This document shows positions 12,046-23,640 of a stretch of DNA of 64,000 nucleotides, in pieces (position 1 is the first letter of the stretch; every line of letters begins with the position of its first letter). A program made the position numbers and the translations under genes. A model generated the notes under the pieces. That model ran no database searches and had not been told where the DNA came from. It saw nothing but the letters and a program-made list of their open reading frames with translations. The stretch comes from Cymbidium sinense (taxonomy: Eukaryota > Streptophyta > Magnoliopsida > Asparagales > Orchidaceae): positions 13,681,179 to 13,745,178 of the forward strand of contig CM038228.1 in assembly GCA_021442155.1 (NCBI GenBank), in the 5' to 3' direction.

Positions 12046-12379
12046 TGTTGATTCAATTTTAGAATGAGCTCTCAACCCCTCCATCTTAGACATAAGATTC
12101 CTATTATATTTTAAGAGTTCTTTAGTCTTAAGACACATCTAGTGATTAAGTGGATACTCAACCTAGCCTTAGAAGACTTAGAAGAGTTAACCATAGGAAT
12201 ATGTCATGCCTAGGGGTGTTAGGAAAATTTCCTACCCTTAGCTTAAACCATTCCTCACTTTCCTTCTTTAAAATCAAACTCAAATTAATTCCATGATTCA
12301 AAACTATGATTGAAATCTATGATTGAAACCCATGATCAAAATCCATCAAAAAATTTCTAAGTCCAAATTTTTCTTAAGT

Positions 12380-13260
12380 CCTTAATCTCGCCTTTAAGGA
12401 TTTAACCAAAATCATGATTCAAACCTATTCAAACCTTTGAGATTTTCTCATAATCCATTTATACTCTCATTTATATTCACATATATAAATGAAATATAAA
12501 TTCAAATCAAATCCAAAATTCAAAATCAATTCATGAAATTTTTCTTAAATCCTTTAAATTCCCTTTAATAGATTTAACCTAAATCATGATCAAACCTATT
12601 CAAACCCTTGCGATTTTCTCAAAACTTATTTATATTCTCATATATAAATGAAATATAAATATAAATCAATTAAATCAAGTTCAAAAATTTAAATTCCAAT
12701 TTAAAATTCCCTTAAATCCTTTAAATTTCTTTTAATAGATTTAACCTAAATCTTGATCAAACCTATTCAAACTCATTGGATTTTCTCAAAAATTATTTAT
12801 ATTATCATTTATATTCATATATATAAATGAAATATAAATATAAATCAATCCAATCCGATTCAAAAATTAAATTTCAATTTAAAATTTTCTTAAATCCTTT
12901 AAATTCCCTTTAATGGATTTAACCTAAATCATGAATAAACCACTTCAAATCCTTGAAATTTTCTCATGATCAATTTATATTCTCATTTATATTCAAGTAT
13001 ATAATTGAAATATAAATTCAAACAATCAAAACCAATTCCAAAAATCAAACTCAAATCAACTCAAAATCCAATCTAAGTCTTTCAAGTCAAAATCTTGAAC
13101 TTAGCCAAAATAATTCAAATCAAGTCAAATCCTTGATTTTCTCTCATGGTTCAATCAACCCTATAATCATGAGCTCATATATAAATCCAAACTTCAATTA
13201 CTCAATGAAAACCTAATTCAAAAATTAAACCCAAAATCCTTTCATATTCTTCCTTTGAAT
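12380..13260. repeat. Internal tandem array, period about 170 bp, about five units (copy 1)
   Basis: Each unit carries 'ATGATCAAACCTATTCAAAC', then 'GATTTTCTCA', then 'TATATAAATGAAATATAAAT'. The first word recurs near 12413, 12586, 12753, 12930 and 13092, giving spacings of about 162-177 bp. The same array is present in copy 2 and in copy B of the family. Confidence 0.75.
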
Positions 13261-13369
13261 ATGAAATTTTCAAATGGATCAAAATCCATTTGACTTCAAA
13301 CCACTTATAAATGGATTTATATTTCAATCATGAGTCCATATATAAGATCAACCAACTTCAAATAAAGCT

Positions 13370-14260
13370 TTGACCAAGCCATTTGACCCACTTAGGACAA
13401 AGTGACCTAAAGTACCCTTATGAGCCAAATTTTGATCATAACCAAATTGGATTGAACTAAACTCATATATCCCTCTCATCATGATCAACAATCATCATGG
13501 GATGATTAATCAATCAAATTGGGTCAAACAAGTCAAACCTAAGGGTTGACCAAGTCAACACTTAATCTAAAATGAAACCTAAAATAGCAAAAATCCATCA
13601 TAGGCCAAATTGATTAAAACCATTGATCTAAGTTCACTCATGACTTATGTTTGAACTTGACCAAGCCAACATTTAAGCTTTGGTGGCTCACTTGACCCAA
13701 GTTGACCCATTTGGATTTAAATGATCAAAATATGACAAAACTTGATCTAAGCCAAATTGATTGGAACCAATGGGTTAAGTTCATTCCAAATCACTTGCTG
13801 AAATAGTCCAAAGCCTCAATTGACCAACTAGACCTAACCTAGTCCAATTGACTTTAGACCCAACATGACCTAAAGAGATTATGTTGAGCCAAAATTGAAC
13901 TTAACCCAAATTGATTGGAAACAAAGATATCAATCCACTCCATGTGACTAACCTAACATAATCCTACCCATGACCTACCTCAAATAGGTCAAATGGTTCA
14001 AATAGGTCAACTTGACCCATTTGACCTAAATGAAGTCATATGAGCCAAATCCAAAACTATACCAAATTGAACTAAACAAAAGACACCAAAATATTTCAAA
14101 TGGTCATATGAACTTGAACCAACCCTTGGTTTGACCCAATTTGACCTATTGGTCAACTTGACCCAAGTTGACCCATTTTGACCTAAATGGGTCAACATGA
14201 GCCAAACCCTATCAAATGAATTCCAAATCTCATGAAACTTGGCCAAACCTTGTTTCTCCA
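13370..14260. repeat. TTGACC-rich block (copy 1)
   Basis: TTGACC or its complement GGTCAA occurs more than a dozen times, often as TTGACCCAAGTTGACCCA, mixed with CAAATTGATTGGAACC words. TTGAC(C/T) is the W-box core bound by plant WRKY factors. Whether it works as a regulatory region is unknown. Confidence 0.6.
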
Positions 14261-17200
14261 CATACCCAACATGCCTAAAGTAGAAAAATAGAAAAATGAC
14301 CATCCTACCCCTAGGCCATAGAACAAATTTTGGCTTGATCCATGGGTAATTTGGTCATACCCTCTTCACAATCACTTGCGGCTTTTCTAGAAGCTCAAGG
14401 GGACTCAAGTGATGGTGCTAACCCAATGTTTGGGTTTGGCCCATTTGGTCCCTAGACCAAACCTGACCCTATGGTCAAAAATTGAAATTTCAAACTCCCT
14501 CTCAAGCTCAAATTCAAGCACATGGGAGGTTGGAAATCCACTCCTTGGATCAAACCGACAATGTGCACACTCAAAATAGTAAAAAAAACTCTCCAATATA
14601 ATCAGTTGGATCAAAATGACATGTCCATTGGCCACCGTCCAATCCTTCAAGGAGATATACCCCTCCTAATTCACTTTTGTTTTCATTCACTCAAGGTCGA
14701 TTGAGGATAGGAAGCCAAAGGAGCCATTGGAGATTGATCCTAAGCCTCCTTCCCATTTTTCTTTTCTCTACTTTTGAACAGTAAAAAATAGGGGAGGTAG
14801 AGTGAAATTCCAACTTCTTCTACATTCCATTTGAATCCAATTTCTCTTGCACACTTCATTTAGGAGCTAAGTCGAGCGAACCAAATCTTCTATTGGAGTT
14901 CCCACAGCATGGAAGAGTCCAATTGGATCAAAGCTGAAGCTCAAGTAAGAAGTAGTTGATTCATACATTGATCTACTCAATCTCAAGTGCTCATACTCTC
15001 AGTAAGGCTTTGTCTCAGACAAAGTTTCTCCAAGAGAATCGAGTCGGTGATCACCTCTGGTGAGGTATGAGATTTTTCGACCATTAGACTCAATGTGGTG
15101 TGGAGCTTTGTGAAAGAAATTTTCACCTCATCGATTTTTGACTGTTGGATTTGCTACTCTCTGTCTTTAGATGATGTGGGTTGAATTTGATTTGATTATA
15201 TGCTAGATCGAGCCTCGATCTTTCCCTTGATCATGGGCGATCTCTGTTGATCAAGGGGAAGAACTTAGATGATCTCAGCCATCCACCCATGCATTTTATA
15301 TGGATAGTTGAGATTATTTAGAACAATAGAAACCCCTTTTACCCTTTTTAAAATGTGGGAAAATCCTTTGATCTTTGATCGGACAGATTAAAAGCATATA
15401 CCGCCACTCGTGTGGTGACAATTTAAGTGACCCCCTCCTGATGTGTGTAAAGTGTCTGACCACGCCGTGACAGAGCCGGAGATTAGTTAAGTGTTTTAAT
15501 TAATTTCTAATTAACTTAGATATTTTCTAAAATTCATAACTCTTGCTAAAAATTTAGAAAAATGTGGAATAAAATTGTATGGATAGATAATTAAACCTAG
15601 AATATTTTAAAATTAATTTTGATGAGTTTTGAATTATGATTTTCTCTGAGTTTGGATTTTATTGGAAAGTGTATTTTGCTAATAATTTTTTAATTAGGCC
15701 TCTGAGTAATCCCAAAATTCTTGGGTATGTTTTAGAATATGACTTTTACCTCCCCTAATTTTCTTGGGATTTATTGAGGGTTTGATTAGAAGAATTGCAT
15801 ATGGTTGCCTTAATTACCCTTTTATGTAATTAAGCATAATTAGGGTATGATTAATGATTTTAACCTATGATTAGGGTTGATTAAGGTTAGATCTAGTGAG
15901 TAGGAGGTTTATAGAATATTATTGGAGCATTTACCTTAAGCTATTCCCTAAACCCTCTCTTCTCTCCTTAATCTCCTTTTAATTAAGGGTTAATTCATTA
16001 ATTATCCCCTTAATCATTTTCTAAAAATATTAAAAAGTTTCATAACTTGATTAATCTACTTTGGGTATGCTTAAGTATTTAATAGCCTAAGTTCAATTAA
16101 GAAAATCAAAATTCAATTCACATGTGTGAAAGGGTGAAATTACTTAAGCTAAACCCTTTAGTTTAATTAACTTTTAATTGTGTGCTAAATTACATTAAGC
16201 CTTTTCATTATTAGGTGCACTACAAATTTAAATTCCTTGTGAGTTTTATGTCATCTTATTGGCTCATAATTATTTGATTAATTCTTCTAAGGTGGTGTAG
16301 GTAAGGGTTAATTAAATTATTTAATTCATATCTTAACCCAATCAATGCATAAAAATGGATCTAATTATATAAAAAAATTAAACAAAAATATCAAACACAT
16401 GTGGAAATGGGTTAGGAACAACAAACTCATCTCACCTTTTCAAAATTAAGTCAAACTTCAAACTAAACAAAACTCACTTTGAAATTCACTTTAATTTATT
16501 CTAAATTTTCTTATTCTATAAGAATGTCTTTAGGATTTAAGTGAACTGAGTTTGTTTACATGCTTTCATTACTTTGGATCTTTCTCCAACACATTAAATT
16601 GTATGCCATGTGATTTCATGCTTTCATAATTTTGAAATTCAAATTTCAAAAAGAAATTGTTTACTTTATGTCAAATTTGCATGTGTTGCCTAAAGTAGAA
16701 ATATGAGTGTCTGTTATCACTACTAAATATAAATTATTTTCAAAATATATAAATTAAATACCAAATCTGAAATTGTGCTACTTATACTTTAATTATAAGC
16801 TTGCATGTGATAGATTATAAAGTTGTGTTTAGCATATGTTTTCTTTCTTTCTTATGTTATCATAGTTTTGAATAGGAGTTAGTAAGATGTAAGGTTCATT
16901 TAAAAAGAACCTAACACTTACTTAATTCTATACCCAATTAGTCCCTATCATCTAAGAAGGGTTTTATATATAAATCTTCCATCAAACAACTTTTGCATTT
17001 TTTATACATATGTTTGTATTTAAGGAAAGTGATATATTAGTCTGGACAACCCCGAGGTTGCGAGGCTTTAAGTATCCTTAAGTAGGTCTTGTACCTTACA
17101 CCTCTGGTTAACAATGGTGCTGCACTCACTTGTGCCATTCTTACTTTCATGTGTGTATGTGAAATTTTGGATAAGGAAAACCTTTTCTACTTAAGAAAAT

Positions 17201-19779
17201 GCATGCATATTCAACTTCTAAATTTTCTTAAATGGATTACTTAGCATGCATCATAAAGTGTGTCTAATACTCTCATTTGTATGTATAGATATGCTTAGGA
17301 CCCATCCATAAGCATGTTATATATGTTAGGAAATAAATGAAGTAATGTGTGTTATGTGAATTTTGATTCATTTTATTTAATCTTAAAATGCATTTCTTTT
17401 TTAATAGGTTTGTTTAGAGTTTATCTAAACTTAAGATTAATTAAAAGATTTAATCAAAAAATTCACCTAAATGAAACTAAAATGTGAATCTACTTTAGAA
17501 ATTACTTAAGGTTAGGAAAGGAAAGAGGAGTTCTCTTCTCTTTCCCTCTCTTCATAAATTGTAGAACCCACTTAAACCAAATGAAAACATTAAATAAAAT
17601 CAACCCAAAAATAATTAAGCAACTTAAATGAAACCCTCCTCTAAGTTGAACATGTTCTTCACACTTAGAAAATTTGAACCTAAAGCCATAGCTAAGCATA
17701 CCACACAAACCTTCAAAGCATATACATTAGCCTAAGTCACCACTTCTAGCCTTAGGTTAGGTCAATGCATGATTTGATGCTTGTTTTATTTTGTGATCTA
17801 TGTTTTATACTGGATGTTAAGGCATATGCTCGTAGAATGAATGATAGGATGATCTTAGCCTAACTTTTCTTTTCTTCTTTCTGGGATCGTGCTAAAGTAA
17901 TATCATAAATAAAATATTTGTTTGCAGTGTGCTTTATACCCAAGCATAATTATAGGCCGTGGACTTAGTCACCCATGTGGGGTGATAAGTCCAATATACA
18001 TGCTTGGGACTTATGTTATTTGTTTTAACTAACATTTATTTTGCCTGTGTTAGTTAGATTTCCACTTTTTTCATATAAAAATTTGTATAATTAAGATTTT
18101 GGAATAATTATTATGGGGATTATGATGAGCTTTGGTCATAAGATCCCATCTTATGCACCATGTGAAGACTTGGAGCATCTACCTTCCAATCATCCAAAAG
18201 AAAGAACCAAAAGAAGAAATAAGAAAAGAAGAAGAAAGAAGAAATAAAGCTTGAAGACCCCCATAACAATGAATTCCTTAATTAATTATAATTTAAATTT
18301 TTTTATAATCCAAGTTGTATAAGGGTAGAGCTTGACTACCCATATTTTATATTTTCGAGTTTATGCGGTGGTACCCGACCACAACGGCCATTTATTCTTT
18401 TTGCGATTAGCTTTATAAATTGATTGATGATTTATTTAGCTTTTTCATTAAGTGGCATTATTTTCCTAATTTCTTCCTTGCATATGGCCTGATGTGTATT
18501 AGCTCTTGTGGAAAAATAAATCTTTACCCAACTTAACAACTCAAATTAAAATTAAACAACTCATAACCTTACCTAAAGTTAGTTTAAAAATCAAGATAAA
18601 AGAATTATTAATCCCTTAGTTATGAGTATTTCTTTTGTGTAATATCATGCACAAATGCATCTATTTCACTCTTGATTGAAGGGTTTCCAACTTTGCCGAG
18701 AAACTGGTTTGACCTCGAGATCCATAGAAACTCATCACCTCCCTTCTTGGCTGATTTTGGCCAATAATCTTCTTTCTCATGCATTAGTCATATGAATCCT
18801 ATTGGCCCGAGTCAAAATAATTATCTAAAATGAAAATAAAATGAAATTGAAATTGCATTAGATTTAGGTCATTTGAAGCATATTTGAGTTTAAGGACCTA
18901 GTCTCTTTCTAAATAATAATAACCTAGCTATCTTTCATTTGCATAAAGACCTGCCTACATGTATTTAAACCGCAGAGTTGGTCATGCCCACCCCTAGGTG
19001 GTTGTAAGTCCAAGTTGTTAGGTGGTTTGTCCTCTTATGAAGGCAAACCACCACCCATTTTTGCCTTAGATTTAGGTTATTCTTCCTAGCCCCCTGAAAC
19101 TCCCTAGATTTTGGTTCCGAGGTTGCTTCTCCTCTCAGGCCATGTTTAATTTGCCACCTCTGTGCATTTCCTTAATCTTGTGTTAAGGAATCTTAACCCT
19201 AAATTTCTAAAATATAAAAATATAAATCCTAAGGTCCAAATTTATGTTTTGAGATTGCTCGGCAGTTTTCTAGCATCAGGCATCTCCTACTTATCGCCCA
19301 TTGATAACTCCCTCTTTTGATCAATTCCATTTGATATTCCAAAAATGAATCAATCGATTGATAGTCCTTTCCTATTAAAATCTTCAAAGACAATGATCAT
19401 TTACCTAAATCGAGAGTTTTTCTAAGTGGATCCCATCCCTAGATGTACTAAATATGGGGCTTGCTCAGTAGGGAACTTAATGAACTCATTTAAAATAAAC
19501 CTTGCTTTTTTTCATGTAAAGGAGAAAGAATCTCTCAAGATGCGCACCCATTATCCTGTGAGTCCTTATTGAGGTGATTAGGTTCATTAAAGGGTAGCGA
19601 CTTCCATCTATCAAGATAATACACTATTTTCTTGATGACGATCATCACTGACATCAGATATCTCAGGATTTATGGCATCCTAAAAAATGAATTTCTATAA
19701 GAGTATTGTCCTCTTTCATTTCTCACCAATAGATTTGAAAGGTGGCTCTGATCACCCTATATAGGAATTTTTCTCCACA

Positions 19780-19904
19780 GCCTTTCGGCCTAAAAAATGC
19801 CGGTGCTACATACTAGCGGCCCATGACTCAGATTTTCAATGAAATCATTCATCATCAAGTTGAATGCTATGTTGATAATCTAGTAGTCAAAAGAAAAGAA
19901 AAGC
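19780..19904 (+). pseudogene. Reverse transcriptase of gypsy element 1, resumed after the insertion
   Basis: After the right gcctt the RT continues: FGLKNAGATY, a stop, then RPMTQIFNEIIHHQVECYVD. The catalytic box reads YVDN rather than YVDD: the second metal-binding Asp codon (GAT) is AAT. The gene stops about 20 codons later, where a fragment of the giant family abuts it. The region is dead by stop, substitution and truncation. Confidence 0.9.
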
Positions 19905-20606
19905 AAATCAATCCAAACCATTGGATTTTCTCTTCAAACAATCATTCCTTCAATCACATGCCCAACTATAAACATAAACTACAATCTCCAAATCAAAATC
20001 AAACTAACCCAAGTCAAACCCATATTCACCTTTTTGACTTGAAATTATCAAATGAATCAAAACTTTTGACTCCAAATCACTTGCAATTAGATTTATATTT
20101 CAATCATAAGTCCATATGTGTGTTCAATCAATCCTGATCAAGCCAATTGACCCACTTTGCTTCACGCCATATGATAAATTGAGTGCTCATTAGGCTTCTA
20201 TGAGCACCCCTACTCATCTCCTTTGGTTTCAAAGAACTCTTCCTTTTGATCTCTCCCACTTGATTTTCAAAAAATATAACTAATCCTTGATACCCTATCT
20301 TTGAATTCTTTGGAGACAATAACGCCTACTTTAATCAAGAGTATTCTTAAGGGATTCATTTTTCAAGATGTAATTATGGAGGCTTGCCTCTATAGGGAAT
20401 TTAATCTAACCCGCTTAAATAAAGTCCGCTTTTTTTTTTCATGCAAAGTAAAAAAATTTATGGTATATTCAAGACCCATGCTTTAGAGTCCTTATTATGT
20501 GATTAAGTCCATTATATGTAGTGACTTCTATCTCTCGAGATAATATATGCATTCATTAATGTCGACTGATGATCCTAATAAGTGCATCTCGGTCTACATG
20601 GTATCC
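19905..20606. mobile_element. Truncated, internally deleted copy of the giant family
   Basis: 19905-20150 matches the late tandem-array and TTGACC part of the family (compare 63560-63830). 20160-20606 matches the 3'-terminal part (compare 19285-19680 and 28340-28740). The ~6 kb in between is missing and neither TG nor CA end is present. No TSD is visible. It looks like the product of deletion by illegitimate recombination. Confidence 0.7.
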
Positions 20607-20716
20607 CTCACATAGCACACAAACAATCTAAAAACAAAAATAAACACCACACACATATAACATATGTTAATAAATTCTATAACCACTATTTACTAATTTT
20701 ATTAGTATGTTTGCAG

Positions 20717-21142
20717 AAACAAGTACTTGAAAGGGAATCAAAAGTTGTAGAGTTGCATTATGGATTACATCAGTACTAGGTGGGTTGACGTCAAGTGAAA
20801 AAAAAGCTTTTATAAGTAAAATATTTATATTTAAATTACATCACAATGTATTTTAGTTTGCAAATATTTTATGTTTTAATAATATCATAATATTTTATAG
20901 GATAAATACATGAGATTGAATGTGGTATAGAGTCAAACTTCTACTAGTGCAGGAAGTTCAAGTAGATAATTAAGGAATCGGAGTTTGACACATGAAGAGA
21001 AGTTGTTGGAGGCAAAGAGAGAGAGAGAGAAGAATATACAGGTTAGGTTTGTAGGGTTTGGCGTATGATGCACAACATTATTTCTCTGGAGACAACACTA
21101 GTTCAATCGACGAGTTGATTAGAAGACATGTAGTTGCGTTTG
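20717..21142 (+). pseudogene. Last exons of a CACTA transposase-like gene, interrupted
   Basis: From 20901 the translation gives a Ser-rich stretch, then LRNRSLTHEEKLLEAKRERE and, in another frame, a piece ending SIDELIRRHVVAF. It continues across the 7.7-kb insert at 28825 with AKDIEARMISNLEA. The piece at 20717-20770 (TLKGNQKL..-like frame or a shifted frame) is uncertain. The charged, coiled-coil-like C-terminus fits plant En/Spm-like transposases (Plant_tran/Ptta type), which cut and join the element ends. Several stops make it inactive. Confidence 0.5.
21138..21142. repeat. 5-bp target-site duplication (gtttg), left copy
   Basis: The matching gtttg is at 28825-28829. Removing the insert and one copy gives an open VVAFAKDIEA junction in the CACTA gene. 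Confidence 0.9.
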
Positions 21143-21459
21143 TGTTGACCTCTTTTTTTAGAATGGGCTCTCAACACCTCTATCTTAGGCTTAGGACTTT
21201 CTCTTAGACTTTAAAAGTTCCTTAGACTTAAGACACATTTAGTGATTAGTGGACACTCACCCAGCCCTAGAAGACTTAAGAAGAGTTGAGAACAGTGTTT
21301 GGTGTTGGTAAAATCTCCTACCCTTAGCTTAAACCTTTCCTCACTTCCTCTTTCTTCAAGTAAAAATTCAAATAAATTCTATTTTATTTAAACTTAAAAT
21401 CAATTCCATGATGATAAAACCCCATGATGAAATTCCCATCAAAATCCCTAAGTTCAAAT

Positions 21460-22330
21460 TTCCTAAGTCCTCAACACTTTCTTAATGACTTAACCAAAAT
21501 CATGATCTAAACCTATTCAAACCTTTAATATTTTCTCATGATCCATTTATATTCTCATTTATATTCATATTTATAAATAAAATATAAATTCAAACCCATC
21601 AAACAAAACTCAAAATTCAAAATCAATTCATGAAAATTTTCCTAAGTCCCTTTAATTTTCCACTAAAGGACTTAGTCAAAATCAACTCTAAAACTTGATC
21701 AAACCTATTCAAATCCTTGGGATTTTCTCAAAATCAACTTATATCCTCATTTATATTCTCATATATAAATGAAATATAAATATAAATCAATCCAATCAAA
21801 GGCAAAAATTAAATTTCAAATTTAAAATGCTTGAAATTCCTTTAAATCTCTTAATTTTTTATTAATAGATTTAACCTAAACCTTGATCAAACCACTTCAA
21901 ATTCATGGGATTTTTTTAAAATCAATTTATATCCTCATTTATGTTCTCATATATAAATGAAATATAACTATAAATCAATCAAATCCAATCCAAAAAATTA
22001 AATTTTAAATTAAAATTTTAATTAAATCCTTTAAATTCCCTTTAATGGATTTAACCCAAATCATGATTAAACCGTTTCAAATCTTTGAAATTTTCTCATG
22101 ATCAATTTATATTCACATATATAAATGAAATATAAATTCAAACAATCAAAACCAAATCCAAAACTCAAACTCAAATCCACTCAAAATCAAATCTAAACTT
22201 TTCAAGCCAAAATCTTGAACTTAGCCAAAGTCAATTCAAATCAAGCCAAACTCTTGATTTTCTCTCATGGTTCAATCAATCCTACAATCATGAGCTCATA
22301 TATAAATCCAAAGCTCAATCCTTCAATCAA
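21460..22330. repeat. Internal tandem array, period about 150-200 bp (copy 2)
   Basis: The word 'ATGATC(T)AAACCTATTCAAA' recurs near 21500, 21695, 21883, 22063 and 22211, each followed by TTTTCTCA and ATATATAAATGAAATATAA. It is the counterpart of 12380-13260. Confidence 0.7.
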
Positions 22331-22479
22331 AACCCAAATAAAAAATCAAAAAAACTCCTTCAAATTCTTTCCTTTGAATATGAGATTTTCAAATGGATCA
22401 AAATCCATTTGACTTGAAACCTCTTTGTAAATGGATTTATATTTCAATCATAAGTTCATATACAAGATCGATCAACTTC

Positions 22480-23300
22480 AAATCAAGCTTTTGACCAAGT
22501 TTCATTTGACCCACCACTTGACCCAAAGTGACCAAAAGTACTCTATGAGCCAACTTTGATCCAACCAAATTGATTGAACCAAACTCATATTTACCTCCTA
22601 TCATGATCAATCATCATGGAGGATCAATCAATCAATTGGGTCAAACTAAGTCAACCTAAGGTTGACCAAGTCAACACTTAACCAAAATGAAACCTAACAT
22701 AGCCAAATTCTACCATAAGCCAAATTGATTGAAACCATTAATCCAAGTTCACTCATGACCTATGTTTGAACTTGACGAAGCCAACATTAGAGCCTAACCT
22801 AATCCATTTGGCCCACTTGACCCAAGTTGACCCATTTTGACCAAAAAGGTCAAAATGTGTCAAAACTTGATATAAGCTAAATTGATTGAAACTAATGGGT
22901 CAAGTCCATCCCAAATCACTTGGTGAATCCTGAACCGCTCTCAATTAGCCAACTAGATCCAACCCAACCCGACCAATTCCTAGACCCAACATGACCTAAA
23001 AAAGAGCCAAAATTGAACTCACTCAAATTGATTGGAAACAAAGATACCAATCCACCTATATGACTAACTAAACCTAAACCTACCCTCGACCTAACCCAAA
23101 TAAATAAATCAAATGGGCCAACTTGACCTATTTGACCTAAATGAGTCATAAGTGAGCCAAAAAACCTAATTCAATCCAAATTGAACCAAACCAAAGGCAC
23201 CAAAATATTTCAAATGGTCATATGAACTCGAATTCCAACCTCGGTTTGACCCAATTTGACCTTATTAGTCAACTTGACCCAAGTTATCCCATTTTGACTT
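22480..23300. repeat. TTGACC-rich block (copy 2)
   Basis: The counterpart of 13370-14260, again with many TTGACC/GGTCAA words and CCAAATTGATTGAAACC words in the same order. Confidence 0.6.
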
Positions 23301-23621
23301 AAATGGGTCAACATGAGCTAAACTCATCAAATGGATTCCAAAATCAAACTTGAAACCTGCCCAACCTATTTTCTCAACATACCAAACATGCCTAAATTGA
23401 AAAAATAGCAAAGTAACCATTTTACCCCTAGGCCATATAACAAATTTTGGCTTAGCCCATGTGTATTTTGGTCATGCACTCATCACAATCACTTGGGGCT
23501 CTCCTAAAACCTCAAGGGAATCTAGTGATGAGTGGTGCACCCAACTCAATAGGTTTGGGTCAACCCATTTGGCCCATGGACCAAACCCCACCACCCATAC
23601 CAAATTGAAATTTCTCAAACT

Positions 23622-23640
23622 CCCCCCCCCCCCCCCCCCC
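23622..23640. repeat. Poly(C) run of 19
   Basis: A run of 19 C (19 G on the minus strand) interrupts giant copy 2. The equivalent place in copy 1 (about 14490) has only CTCCCTCTC. It may be replication slippage or an assembly-sensitive homopolymer; the length should be treated as approximate. Confidence 0.9.

Larger units (their letters stand above)
12046..19779. mobile_element. Giant non-coding TG...CA unit, copy 1 (7,734 bp, complete)
   Basis: The unit starts TGTTGATTC and ends TTTCTCCACA, with gcctt on both sides, so both borders are fixed to the base. I see no ORF above noise, no gag/pol motif, and no second copy of its start or end inside, so there is no internal LTR pair. Blocks in order: a leader (12046-12380), a ~170-bp tandem array (to about 13260), a TTGACC-rich block (13370-14260), a less AT-rich block (14300-15480), and long AT-rich blocks to the end, with a purine-rich tract at about 18187-18250. 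A full-length relative lies at 21143-28824 with the same block order. The best reading is a solo LTR of an element with exceptionally long LTRs; an LTR-less non-autonomous element is the alternative. Confidence 0.8.
20607..21142 (+). mobile_element. CACTA (En/Spm) element, internal part before the insertion
   Basis: This is the part of a CACTA element left of giant copy 2; the element resumes at 28825 and ends at 29551. Its 5' end is missing: no CACTA TIR is found upstream, and it abuts a fragment of the giant family. Possible splice acceptors are TTTGCAG (ending 20716) and TTTTATAG (ending 20900). Confidence 0.55.

Noticed and set aside
12380..13260. CRISPR-like array
   Set aside because: Units of about 170 bp drift throughout, with no constant-repeat/variable-spacer structure; the genome is a plant's.
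13370..14303. Minus-strand ORFs with repeated WVKLTN/GSTWVKL-like text as a repeat protein
   Set aside because: They are antisense translations of the TTGACC-rich block inside a non-coding element; the same pseudo-text appears in other copies with frames broken.
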